From Syntrophaceae bacterium (lineage in GTDB: Bacteria; Desulfobacterota; SM23-61): 11,549 nt of DNA. The notes beneath the pieces were generated by a model. The model did not search any database. It saw nothing but the letters and a program-made list of their open reading frames with translations, and had not been told where the DNA came from. Shown in pieces: positions 1 to 7,283 of this stretch. The position numbers and the translations under genes were made by a program. The stretch covers positions 1 to 11,549 of the forward strand of contig PMCE01000385.1 of NCBI GenBank assembly GCA_003154025.1. Reading direction: 5' to 3'. Every line of letters starts with the position of its first letter. Position 1 is the first letter of the stretch.

Positions 1-492
1 CCGGATGAAAACGGGACGGTCCGGCGCCGTTTCATCCAGATCCCGGCGGGTCAAGATCTTCCGATCCCGGGTCTTGGTATCGTCATAGCCTATGCCCCGA
101 ATCCATTCCCCCGGAGCCCTGCGTTTGGCCTCTCGGAGAACCGCTTGCTGAATATGGGCCACCGTTGGGCATCGGCCGGGGCTGCAATCGATCTGCAAAA
201 AATCCGTCCCGTACAGGGACAAATGCTGATGGGAATCGATGAAACCCGGAGTCAGGGTCCTCCCCCGGAGGGCAATCATTTTCGTGTCTCTTCCCGCCAG
301 AGACTTGATCTCCTCATCACTCCCTGCTTTTTGAAAGCGGCCGTTCTTGATGGCCACCGCCCGGCCCCCGGGTTTTTGAGGGTCCATAGTCAGGATATTC
401 CCGCCCCAGAGAATCATATCCGCAGCGGATTCTTTCGGCAGTAAGGGTGACCGGCCGGTCACCCCAACCTTCTTCTTTTTTTCTTTTTCCAT
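1..492 (-). CDS. Amidohydrolase, YtcJ-like (amidohydrolase_3) family, N-terminal part; runs off the left edge
   Basis: This is a partial gene: 164 N-terminal residues are visible and the reading frame is open to base 1. Residues 25-80 form the usual small beta-sandwich start of metal-dependent amidohydrolases (ILWGGNILTMDP, then AVAIKNGRF). The metal-binding strand follows as LTPGFIDSHQHL, with the HxH pair at H88 and H90. GEWIRGIGYDD at about 128-138 and LDETAPDRPVFI at about 152-163 are typical of the YtcJ-type amidohydrolase_3 group, which hydrolyses amide or related C-N bonds in the cytoplasm; the substrate is unknown. The start ATG at 492 is supported by the SD GAGGA at 500-504. The first 20 residues are lysine-rich and are not part of the conserved fold. 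It lies 55 bp after the aminotransferase stop, so it is probably the next gene of the same operon. The C-terminal catalytic residues are outside the window. Confidence 0.85.
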   Translation of the reverse strand, partial: MEKEKKKKVGVTGRSPLLPKESAADMILWGGNILTMDPQKPGGRAVAIKNGRFQKAGSDEEIKSLAGRDTKMIALRGRTLTPGFIDSHQHLSLYGTDFLQIDCSPGRCPTVAHIQQAVLREAKRRAPGEWIRGIGYDDTKTRDRKILTRRDLDETAPDRPVFIR

Positions 493-523
493 CGGGTAAT
501 CCTCATCAGAGCTTAGGGTAAAG

Positions 524-539
524 GCGACCCGGTGGTCGC
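524..539 (-). other. Small stem-loop between aminotransferase and amidohydrolase genes
   Basis: A perfect 6-bp stem (GCGACC with GGTCGC) and a 4-base loop lie just after the aminotransferase stop codon. On the minus strand the stem is followed by CTTTACCC, not a T-run, so it is not a convincing terminator. It could mark the 3' end of the upstream cistron or slow polymerase slightly. Confidence 0.35.
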
Positions 540-547
540 TCCCACTA

Positions 548-1876
548 TTAAGATGCTAAAGTGTCCGTATATTCGAGAACTTTATCGATCACCTTCAGCC
601 CTTCCCGTAGCTCACCCTCTTTAATGCACAGGGGCGGGACAATAAAGAGATAATTCCACCGGACAGTCGTGTAAACTCCGCCCTCGAGCAGGCGTTTGTT
701 GATCTCCCGGGCCACCGCCCCTTCCGCCCCCATGGCGTTCCATTTCACCAGCGGCTCCCGCGTTTTCCGGTTCTTCACCAGCTCGAGGGCCCAGAAGAGC
801 CCGATCCCCCGGGCATCTCCCAACGACTGGTGCTTCGCCTTCATCGCCTCCGTTTCTTTCCGGACCGCTTCGCCCATGACCGCGGTGTTTTCCATCAGCC
901 GGTCTTCCTGGTACACCTTTAGGGTGGCGATCGCCGCCCCGCAGGCCAGGGGATGGGCGTTGTACGTCAGGCCCGCCCAGAGCATCTGCTTATCCAAAGT
1001 TTCCATGATCTTCTTGGAAATAGCCACCGCTCCCAGGGGGATATACCCCGAAGTGAGCCCCTTGGCCATGGTGATCATATCCGGAACCACATTCCAATGG
1101 TCCACAGCAAACCATTTCCCGGTCCGCCCAAACCCCGACATGACCTCGTCGGCGATGAGAAGGACATGGTTCCTCGTGCAGATCTCCCGCAGCTTCTGCA
1201 TGTACCCCTCAGGGGGGACGATGAGGCCGTTGCTCCCCACTACGGATTCCACCAGCACCGCAGCGACCGTCTCCGGGGTCTCATACATGATAACCTCTTC
1301 CACGGACTCGGCGCAGCGCAGCTTGCAATCCGGGTAGGTGAGCCCGAAAGAGCAGCGGTAACAGTAGGGGTCGAAGACCCGGACCACGCCGGGCATGGCT
1401 GGCTCCACCGGCGGCCGTCGCGGATCGCCGGTCAGAGCGATGGCCCCATAGGTGGCGCCGTGGTAAGACCGGTAGCGGGTGATGATCTTCCATTTCTTGG
1501 TGTACATGCGGGCGATCTTCACCGCGTTTTCATTGGCGTCGGCCCCCCCGAGGGTGAAGAAAAATCGCTTGAGGTCTCCCGGGGTCACCTCGGCCAAGGC
1601 CTTCCCCAGGAAGGATCGGGTCTCATAAGCCACGCCCGGGGCCACGAAGCAAACCTTCTCCGCCTGGTCTTTTATGGCTTGGACCACTTTCGGATGCTGG
1701 TGGCCGATATTCTGGTTCATGAGCTGGGAAGTCATATCGAGATATCGCTTCCCGTTCTCATCCCACATCTCAACCCCTTTAGTCTTGGTAATGACGATCG
1801 GATCCAAGGCCGACTGCACGCTCCAGGAATGGACCACAAATTCCTTATCGTACTTCTTTACCTCGCTCTGGCTCAT
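548..1876 (-). CDS. Class III PLP-dependent aminotransferase (omega-amino acid type)
   Basis: A 442-residue fold type I aminotransferase, normal length for the family. Visible landmarks are LDMTSQLMNQNIGHQHP (about 46-62), the phosphate-binding turn TLGGADANENAVK (108-120), SYHGAT (137-142), the PLP-ring aspartate D243 in LLIADEVMSGFGRTG, and the Schiff-base lysine K272 in MAKGLTSGYIPLGAV. Family members move an amino group from an omega- or beta-amino acid, taurine or a diamine to pyruvate or 2-oxoglutarate; the exact donor cannot be assigned. Residues 172-188 hold four cysteines spaced CxxC-x8-CxxxC, a possible metal-binding insert. The SD GGGGGAG sits about 7 bases before the ATG. The 221-bp gap to the M81 gene upstream is longer than most spacers here, so an internal promoter is possible. 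With the semialdehyde dehydrogenase at the operon start, it suggests amino acid to semialdehyde to acyl-CoA. Confidence 0.93.
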   Translation of the reverse strand: MSQSEVKKYDKEFVVHSWSVQSALDPIVITKTKGVEMWDENGKRYLDMTSQLMNQNIGHQHPKVVQAIKDQAEKVCFVAPGVAYETRSFLGKALAEVTPGDLKRFFFTLGGADANENAVKIARMYTKKWKIITRYRSYHGATYGAIALTGDPRRPPVEPAMPGVVRVFDPYCYRCSFGLTYPDCKLRCAESVEEVIMYETPETVAAVLVESVVGSNGLIVPPEGYMQKLREICTRNHVLLIADEVMSGFGRTGKWFAVDHWNVVPDMITMAKGLTSGYIPLGAVAISKKIMETLDKQMLWAGLTYNAHPLACGAAIATLKVYQEDRLMENTAVMGEAVRKETEAMKAKHQSLGDARGIGLFWALELVKNRKTREPLVKWNAMGAEGAVAREINKRLLEGGVYTTVRWNYLFIVPPLCIKEGELREGLKVIDKVLEYTDTLAS

Positions 1877-2097
1877 CTACTTTCTCCCCCTTAGGAAAAT
1901 ATAGAGTTTCAGAACATCTCCGCATACGCGGAACGAACATATTGTGAAAACAGCCGCCCCTCTTGCATATACCAGCTATTGACCCTCCACGATGCTCCTA
2001 AATCAGAACCCCGGTCGTAGGGGGGATTCATGAATACCCGCTAGGATCGTGAGCCATTTCAAAGCCTCCATCCATGAATTCGGAGACGATTCAAAAC
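1877..2097. other. Intergenic spacer between M81 hydrolase and aminotransferase genes
   Basis: I find no credible gene in these 221 bases. They contain a 5-bp hairpin (TCCGC-ATAC-GCGGA, 1919-1932) and a 10-base perfect palindrome ATTCATGAAT (2026-2035). No clear sigma-70 or sigma-54 promoter can be picked out. A 15-codon ATG frame on the minus strand just after the M81 stop has nothing to support it. Confidence 0.5.
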
Positions 2098-3585
2098 TTA
2101 GTGAGCCGCCGCATCGAAGGCAGTATTTGGGTCCAGTGGAAAGATGGGGCGGCGCAATTTGGTAAACTGGAACTGACGGTAGTCGGAGCCGGTCACTCCG
2201 ACTCCGTTGCATTCGATTACGGCTTTGGAGATGGGCAAGAAGCCGGCGCGGTAATGAATCCTCGACTTAAGTAATAAATATTTTTTGGCGGTCGGCTCGA
2301 TGCCGACGCTGCGGAAAATCCCCAAATCAAAGGGTTCGTGGTTTTCCTCTATGACGACTACCTGCATGGCCCCTGTATCCAGGACGACGGCCCGGCCCAG
2401 GTTCCAGGTAACCCCCGTAAACATCGGACCCCGCGCCACAAACCGGCCATCCGAGATGGTCCGTACCCTTCCAGTAAGCTTAAAAGGTTCACCCTTGCGT
2501 CCGATCGCCGGCATATCCATCTTGCCCCCGAGCGGTAAGGTGACCGTACTCCCAACTCCGGCTTTGATCATCGCCGCCACCGCTTCAGGGTCCCGAATGG
2601 CGCCTACGGCTACATCCTCCAAACCCTGGCGGACCACTTCGGCCACAACGGCCATGGTATCCTGGGTTCCGCCGGAGGCACAGTTGTCGGCGTGGTCGAT
2701 CAACAGGATCGGGCCTTCTTTCATCTCTTTAGCCCGGGCAATCGATTGCTCCAGGGGTTCGGCCCGATAGAGGAATTCTTCCCTTCGTCGCCAGGCCTCC
2801 TTCGCCAATTTTCGGCAGATCTGTTCGGCCCTTCCCCGATCTCCGTCGGTGACTGCGAGCACACTTAGCCCGGCCTGGTAGATATCGGCCAGAGGAAAGC
2901 CCCCGAACACGCTGACGGCCAGAGCGTTCTTTTCCTCGAGCCGCGCCGAAGAAACAAGATCGCCCATAGGCGGCTCACTCGTGCCCATGCGCAAAGTATG
3001 GGGAATCATCGGGCAACTCATCCAGGCCATGGTCGGATGGATGCGTCCTTTTAAGGATTCGATGACGATCTGGCCGACCTTTTTCCCGGTTTCATACATA
3101 TCTACGTGAGGATAGGTCTGGTACCCGGCCATCGCGGTGCAGTGGGCTACCATCTCCCCGGTCAGATTCGTATGAAGGTCCAAGGCTACGGCGATGGGCA
3201 ACTCCGGGGCAATACTCCGGATCCGCTTCAAAAGGGTGCCTTCTCCATCATCAGTCCCCTGGGACACCATGGCCCCATGGAGATCAAGAAATAGGGCGTC
3301 GCAACCCCGGGCTACGGATTCACAAATCGCTTTGCTCATCTCTTCGTAAGCCGCGGATTCGACTGGACCGCTGGGCCAGGCCGAGGCGGCAATGGGAGTG
3401 ACGATTTCCGCTCCTTCTTTCCCGGCGAGATCGATAAACGCAGCCATAGGAGTATTGGTCCCTTGATAGGCCTCCAGGGCTTTATGTCCGAAAATGTCTC
3501 CCGACTGGCGAAAGCTGGCCATGGGAGTGGGAACCGGAGAGAAGGTATTAGTCTCATGCTTCATCATGGCAATGACAAAACGCAT
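2098..3585 (-). CDS. M81 family metallohydrolase (MlrC-like)
   Basis: A 495-residue protein of the M81/MlrC family, full length. The N-terminus has the family signature MRFVIAMMKHETNTFSP. A DLHGAM motif lies at 101-106, the zinc-region motif ALDLHTNLT at 134-142 (D136, H138), and YPHVDMYETG at 158-167 (H160, D162, E165). A conserved C-terminal part begins around residue 288 with LLIDHADNCASGG and ends with a glycine-rich GVGVTGSDYRQF segment. MlrC, the founding member, hydrolyses linear microcystin peptides in the last cytosolic step of microcystin breakdown; most relatives have unknown amide or peptide substrates. No signal peptide is visible, so it is likely cytoplasmic. The SD GGAGGTGA at 3590-3597 fixes the ATG. 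It starts 29 bp after the livF stop, so it is almost certainly co-transcribed with the importer and may act on its cargo. Confidence 0.9.
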   Translation of the reverse strand: MRFVIAMMKHETNTFSPVPTPMASFRQSGDIFGHKALEAYQGTNTPMAAFIDLAGKEGAEIVTPIAASAWPSGPVESAAYEEMSKAICESVARGCDALFLDLHGAMVSQGTDDGEGTLLKRIRSIAPELPIAVALDLHTNLTGEMVAHCTAMAGYQTYPHVDMYETGKKVGQIVIESLKGRIHPTMAWMSCPMIPHTLRMGTSEPPMGDLVSSARLEEKNALAVSVFGGFPLADIYQAGLSVLAVTDGDRGRAEQICRKLAKEAWRRREEFLYRAEPLEQSIARAKEMKEGPILLIDHADNCASGGTQDTMAVVAEVVRQGLEDVAVGAIRDPEAVAAMIKAGVGSTVTLPLGGKMDMPAIGRKGEPFKLTGRVRTISDGRFVARGPMFTGVTWNLGRAVVLDTGAMQVVVIEENHEPFDLGIFRSVGIEPTAKKYLLLKSRIHYRAGFLPISKAVIECNGVGVTGSDYRQFQFTKLRRPIFPLDPNTAFDAAAH

Positions 3586-3597
3586 CGATTCACCTCC

Positions 3598-3612
3598 AGG
3601 GCCTTCGGCCCT
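3598..3612 (-). other. Short stem-loop between livF and the M81 gene
   Basis: AGGGCC pairs with GGCCCT over 6 bp with a 3-base loop, between the livF stop codon and the SD of the M81 gene (3590-3597). On the minus strand the stem is followed directly by GGAGGTGA, so it could modulate ribosome access. There is no T-run on that strand, so it should not terminate the operon. Confidence 0.45.
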
Positions 3613-3614
3613 CT

Positions 3615-4349
3615 TTAATCATCCTCAGTTGCCTGCTCGACCGCGCTGAGGGTCAGATACCGATCTTTAATCCCCTCATTGGCCATGAATTCCTCGTTAC
3701 TCCCGTGGTAGACAATGCAGCCCTGGTCGATAATGTAATGATGGGTAGAGAGCGCCGTGCACATGGCCAGGTTTTGTTCCACCAGGAGGACAGTAATGTT
3801 TTCCTGGAGAATTTCCCGGGTAATCCTCTGCAGCTCCTGGACGATGATCGGGGCTAGTCCCTCCGAGGGCTCATCCAGCAGAAGCAACTGGGGCTCGTTC
3901 ATCAAGGCCCGGGCGATGGAGAGCATCTGCTGCTCTCCCCCGGAGAGTTTGGCCCCCCGATGGCGACGGCGTTCGGCCAATTTGGGAAATTTTTCAAACA
4001 CCCGATCGAGGGTCCAGGTGCCCTGATGGCTTTTCCCCTTCGCCACGCGGGCAATTTCCAGGTTTTCGACTACCGTCAGGTAGGAAAAAATCGCTCTTTC
4101 TTCCGGGACGTAAGCGATCCCTTTCCGGGCAATCCTGAATGGTTTCAGCCCGCAAATCTCCTCGCCCTGATACCGAATACTCCCCTCTCTTGGGCGGACC
4201 AGTCCCATAATCGTTTTTAAAGTCGTGGTCTTTCCGGCCCCATTCCGGCCCAGAAGGGAGACGGATTCGCCCTGCTCAACGGAGATATTGATTCCCTGGA
4301 GGACATGGCTGGTCCCGTAATAGGAGTGTATGTTTTCGAGGGTGATCAT
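3615..4349 (-). CDS. livF: Branched-chain-type amino acid ABC transporter, ATP-binding protein LivF
   Basis: A 244-residue ABC ATPase, usual LivF length. Walker A is GRNGAGKT at 34-41, the region after it carries the LivF-type AYVPEERAIF at about 79-88, the ABC signature is LSGGEQQ at 135-141, and Walker B with the catalytic glutamate is LLLLDEPSEGLAP (E160). The switch position lies in LVEQN, with Gln in place of the common His, as is usual in LivF. It works with LivG as one of two cytoplasmic ATPases driving import through LivH-LivM. Its ATG overlaps the livG stop by four bases (ATGA), showing translational coupling. No abnormalities are seen. The substrate may be something other than leucine, isoleucine or valine, since this transporter family also handles urea, amides and aromatic acids. 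Confidence 0.95.
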   Translation of the reverse strand: MITLENIHSYYGTSHVLQGINISVEQGESVSLLGRNGAGKTTTLKTIMGLVRPREGSIRYQGEEICGLKPFRIARKGIAYVPEERAIFSYLTVVENLEIARVAKGKSHQGTWTLDRVFEKFPKLAERRRHRGAKLSGGEQQMLSIARALMNEPQLLLLDEPSEGLAPIIVQELQRITREILQENITVLLVEQNLAMCTALSTHHYIIDQGCIVYHGSNEEFMANEGIKDRYLTLSAVEQATEDD

Positions 4350-5089
4350 TCCGCAACTCCTCCCAAGTAGGCTTTCTGGACTTCCTCGTTTTTCTCAATC
4401 TGTGAGGGAGGTCCCGTGGCAATCACTTGCCCCTGATGAAGGACCGTGATCACCGAGGAGATCGACCAAACCAGCTTCATGTTATGTTCAATCACTACCA
4501 TCGCCCGTTGCTTAGCTAATTTTTTGATCAACCGGATCATCCGGATGGTCTCTTCGGGGGACATCCCACTGGTGGGTTCGTCCAGCAATAGCAGGAGAGG
4601 ATTGCCGGCCAGAGCAATGGCCACTTCCAGGGTGCGCTGGCCCGCATGGGAAAGCTCTCCGGCCTTTTTCGCCGCGATGGGGGTCATCTCCATTTCTTCG
4701 AGTACTTTCCGGGCTTGGCCGACGGGAGAGGTATAAGAACGAAAATCTTTAAGAAAATTAAAATGGCCCGGATGCTGACTGTGGGCTGCCAGCCGCAAAT
4801 TTTCCAAAACGGTCAGATTCTTGAAGAGGCTATTCAACTGAAAGGACCGGCCGATCCGCATCTGGGCCACCTGATGAGGTTTCAGCCCGGTAATTTCTTT
4901 TTCTTGAAAAAATACTTCCCCCCCAGTGGGAGAAAGTTCCCCGGTCAGGATATTGAAAAAGGTGGTCTTCCCGGCTCCATTGGGTCCGATGATCGAATGG
5001 ACGGCCCCTTCCTCCACCTCAAAATTCACATGATCTACGGCCATCAGGCCGCCGAAGTTCTTGGTCAGGTTCACAGTCCTAAGGATCAT
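4346..5089 (-). CDS. livG: Branched-chain-type amino acid ABC transporter, ATP-binding protein LivG
   Basis: A 247-residue ABC ATPase. Walker A is GPNGAGKT at 35-42; the Q-loop is IGRSFQLNSLF with Q84; the signature is LSHAGQR at 146-152; Walker B is LLLLLDEPTSGMSP with E171; the switch histidine is H202 in VVIEHNM. This combination, especially RSFQ and the switch histidine, marks it as LivG and not LivF. The signature departs from the more usual LSYGQQR or LSHGEQR form (A149 where Gly is expected). The start overlaps the livM stop by four bases and the end overlaps the livF start by four, so livM, livG and livF are translationally coupled. It forms the heterodimeric motor with LivF on the inner face of the membrane. 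Confidence 0.95.
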   Translation of the reverse strand: MILRTVNLTKNFGGLMAVDHVNFEVEEGAVHSIIGPNGAGKTTFFNILTGELSPTGGEVFFQEKEITGLKPHQVAQMRIGRSFQLNSLFKNLTVLENLRLAAHSQHPGHFNFLKDFRSYTSPVGQARKVLEEMEMTPIAAKKAGELSHAGQRTLEVAIALAGNPLLLLLDEPTSGMSPEETIRMIRLIKKLAKQRAMVVIEHNMKLVWSISSVITVLHQGQVIATGPPSQIEKNEEVQKAYLGGVAE

Positions 5090-6081
5090 TGCTTCTCCCC
5101 TTGTCCCGCGCGAGTGGCGGTGAATTTATTCCAACTGTCGCTTAGGATCCCCCAGATCCCCCCTCGCATGAACAGGACAAAAACCACAAAAATCACTCCC
5201 AAGATAAAAAGCCACCTTGCCCAGAGCACGCTCAATATTTCCGAAGCGATCTTGACGACGATAGCTCCGATAATCGGCCCGAATAAAGATCCCGTTCCTC
5301 CCACTAAGGACATGATGATGAAATCGGTCGAAGTAACCAGCTCAATGGCATTGACGGGCACCATCTTGATGAATAACGCATAGAGCCCCCCCGCCACTCC
5401 GGTAAAGAAACCGGAGAGGGTGAAGGCCATCACCTTATAATGGATGATGTTATACCCCAGAGCTCGAGTCCGGTCGGGGTTTTCCCGGATGGCCATGAGG
5501 ACCCGACCGAAGGGGGAATGGATGATCCGCCGGATGATGATGAAAGACAGGAGAAAGATCACCCAAACAAAAAGGAAGAACTGAAAATTTCCTTGGATGG
5601 GGAGTTGTAACCCCGGCAAGATCGATAAATCCGGCCGGGGTACGTTCAATAGGCCGTCATCCCCGCCGGTGACCCCTTTCCATTGGTAGGCTATGAAGAA
5701 GGCCAATTGGTTGAAGGCCAGGGTGAGCATGACAAAATAAATCCCCACCTGCTGAATCGAAAGGAATCCGATCACTGCGGCAAAGAGGGCCCCCAGAATT
5801 CCCGAAAGAATCAGGGTCGGGAGGGGGTGCAGACCGAAATGAATCAGCAACAGGCCCGTCAGGTAAGCTCCGGAGCCGAAAAAAATGGCCTGTCCGAAAG
5901 ACAGAAGGCCAGTATAGCCCAGAAGCATATTGAAGGAGACCGCCGCCAGGGCGTAGATGACGATCTCGGCCGGGAGGGTCTTATAGGGCAGGACGAAAGG
6001 CAGCAAGAGGAGCAGGCCCGCCAAGATGAAAATCTCTCCATCGATTAGACGTTTTCGCTTTCCGAGTGCTGTTTCGATCAT
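5086..6081 (-). CDS. livM: Branched-chain-type amino acid ABC transporter, permease LivM
   Basis: A 331-residue inner-membrane permease with about eight or more hydrophobic segments, the first at about 16-33. The family core LGYTGLLSFGQAIFFGSGAY (54-73) and TGGDDGL (138-144) are present. The cytoplasmic coupling loop is FGRVLMAIRENPDRTRALGY (191-210), which contacts the ATPase. SLVGGTGSLFGPIIGA (258-273) is a second LivM hallmark. It pairs with LivH to form the channel. The ATG at 6081 has only a weak SD (GGAAAAG), and no in-frame alternative start lies close upstream. It is separated from livH by 146 bp, unlike the tight couplings downstream, and overlaps livG by four bases. Confidence 0.94.
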   Translation of the reverse strand: MIETALGKRKRLIDGEIFILAGLLLLLPFVLPYKTLPAEIVIYALAAVSFNMLLGYTGLLSFGQAIFFGSGAYLTGLLLIHFGLHPLPTLILSGILGALFAAVIGFLSIQQVGIYFVMLTLAFNQLAFFIAYQWKGVTGGDDGLLNVPRPDLSILPGLQLPIQGNFQFFLFVWVIFLLSFIIIRRIIHSPFGRVLMAIRENPDRTRALGYNIIHYKVMAFTLSGFFTGVAGGLYALFIKMVPVNAIELVTSTDFIIMSLVGGTGSLFGPIIGAIVVKIASEILSVLWARWLFILGVIFVVFVLFMRGGIWGILSDSWNKFTATRAGQGEKQ

Positions 6082-6162
6082 ATTTTCTTTTCCATCAGGA
6101 AGGAGATTCCGCGAGAAATACCCCCTTCTCTCAGCGGGTCCAAAGGTTCATCCCAAGGAGTC

Positions 6163-6208
6163 CGCCGGGAGAAGATTGCCGGCGTGTGCCGAACCCCGAG
6201 GGGTGGCA
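6163..6208 (-). other. Two adjacent stem-loops in the livH-livM spacer
   Basis: The 146-bp gap between livH and livM (6082-6227) has no gene. It holds a 6-bp stem CGCCGG/CCGGCG (6163-6168 with 6179-6184, 10-base loop) and next to it a bulged stem TGCC..ACCC with GGGT GGCA (6187-6208, 4-base loop, two-base bulge). Neither is followed by a T-run on the minus strand. They may be processing or stabilising structures that set livM expression relative to livK and livH. Confidence 0.4.
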
Positions 6209-6227
6209 TTCTCTGCCTTGCCAAGAT

Positions 6228-7097
6228 TTATCTAAACCCCAGGAGTCCCCGCGGCCGGATCAGGATGACCAGGGCCATGGCCGCAAAAGTGGCGATCATG
6301 GCCCCGGGCGGCCAGACCAGGGCCATCATCGATTCGACGATCCCCACGATAAGGCCGCCGAGGATGGCTCCAGTGAAACTTCCCATTCCACCGATGACCA
6401 CGACCACAAAACAGAGGGTCAACACCGAATCTCCCATGAGGGGCATGGCCCCCCGCATGGGTAAACTGACAGCGCCGGCCAGCGCTGCCAATCCCATCCC
6501 TATGGCAAAAATGACCGTGAAGACGGTGTATATATTAATCCCCAGGCTGTTCACCATGTTGCGATTTTCGGTGCCTGCCCGGATGATGGACCCGTAGCTC
6601 GTCTTCTCGATGAGCAGCCACGAAATCAAACAGATGGCCGCGATGAAGATGATAAGAAAGATGCGATATTCAGGGAAAGAAAAAGTTCCCCAATCCACCA
6701 CGCCGGCCAGTTGCTTGGGCATGGGCACGCTCTTCCCAACGGGTCCCCAGATCATGATGATGACCTCCTGAAGGATCAAGGTGATCCCAAAAGTCAGGAG
6801 GATCTGGTAGTTATGTTCCGCATCGTACATCTTTCTGATTAGCAGGACTTCCAGCAGCGCTCCCAGCGCCGCGGTTAAGAGGGGAGAGATAAGAATTGCC
6901 AGCCAGAAGCTGCCGCTCCATTCTCCCAGCAGGACCGCAACTTGAAAGGCCAGATAGGCGCCGACGGCATAGACGGCTCCGTGAGCAAAGTTGATGATAT
7001 TGAGCATGCCGAAGATGACTGTTAACCCAACCGCCATCAGGACATAGATCATGCCCAATGAAATCCCGTTGAATAGTTGAACTAGAATCAGGTCCAT
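6228..7097 (-). CDS. livH: Branched-chain-type amino acid ABC transporter, permease LivH
   Basis: A 289-residue very hydrophobic permease, typical LivH length. The N-terminal hallmark GMIYVLMAVGLTVIFGMLN (15-33) is followed by INFAHGAVYAVGAY (35-48). The cytoplasmic coupling loop is around 167-188 (SYGSIIRAGTENRNMVNSLG). The C-terminal hallmark is VVIGGMGSFTGAILGG (233-248), and the protein ends RPRGLLGFR. It partners LivM in the transmembrane channel. The ATG at 7097 is preceded by AAAGGAGG, but the spacing of about 12 bases is long; no closer start is available in frame. It follows livK after 186 bp of structured spacer, which is likely to reduce permease output compared with the binding protein. 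Confidence 0.95.
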   Translation of the reverse strand: MDLILVQLFNGISLGMIYVLMAVGLTVIFGMLNIINFAHGAVYAVGAYLAFQVAVLLGEWSGSFWLAILISPLLTAALGALLEVLLIRKMYDAEHNYQILLTFGITLILQEVIIMIWGPVGKSVPMPKQLAGVVDWGTFSFPEYRIFLIIFIAAICLISWLLIEKTSYGSIIRAGTENRNMVNSLGINIYTVFTVIFAIGMGLAALAGAVSLPMRGAMPLMGDSVLTLCFVVVVIGGMGSFTGAILGGLIVGIVESMMALVWPPGAMIATFAAMALVILIRPRGLLGFR

Positions 7098-7176
7098 TAG
7101 GAAAGAGTCCCTCCTTTAGAGAGGCCCGATGAGAGAGTCCGTAAAATCCGATCCCTCGGAATCTGAATCTTTTCCA

Positions 7177-7209
7177 GACCTGATGAATTCGAAAAGAATC
7201 CTTCAGGTC
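7177..7209 (-). promoter_or_regulatory. Long stem-loop in the livK-livH spacer
   Basis: GACCTGA (7177-7183) pairs with TCAGGTC (7203-7209). After a single mismatch, GAATTC (7185-7190) pairs with GAATCC (7196-7201) using one G-U pair in the minus-strand RNA. The total is 13 pairs around a 5-base loop (TTTTC on the transcript strand). It lies between the GC-rich hairpin and the livH SD. It is not followed by a T-run, so a stabilising or attenuating role is more likely than termination. Confidence 0.55.
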
Positions 7210-7231
7210 GGAATCCGGATGATAGCCGGGG

Positions 7232-7256
7232 TCCACCCCGCCTCGAGCGGGGTGGA
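7232..7256 (-). promoter_or_regulatory. Perfect 10-bp GC-rich hairpin just after livK
   Basis: TCCACCCCGC (7232-7241) pairs perfectly with GCGGGGTGGA (7247-7256) around a 5-base loop, starting 28 bp after the livK stop codon. On the transcript it is followed by CCCCGG, not by a T-run. Intercistronic hairpins after a binding-protein gene often protect the upstream mRNA from 3' exonucleases, giving more binding protein than permease; that role is inferred here. Confidence 0.65.
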
Positions 7257-7283
7257 TTTAGGGGTTCGTTCCGGCCGACCGGT

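Noticed and set aside
145..444. 99-codon plus-strand frame at the left end
   Set aside because: The opposite strand encodes clear amidohydrolase motifs (PGFIDSHQHL, GEWIRGIGYDD) through the same bases.
953..1894. 313-codon open frame on the plus strand, antisense to the aminotransferase
   Set aside because: Shadow of a strongly supported gene, with no motifs or ribosome binding site.
2026..2035. Palindrome ATTCATGAAT as a regulator binding site
   Set aside because: Only 10 bases, single copy and no nearby promoter; it could easily arise by chance.
7232..7256. The GC-rich hairpin as a rho-independent terminator ending the livK transcript
   Set aside because: No T-run follows the stem on the transcript strand, and the liv genes downstream need read-through.
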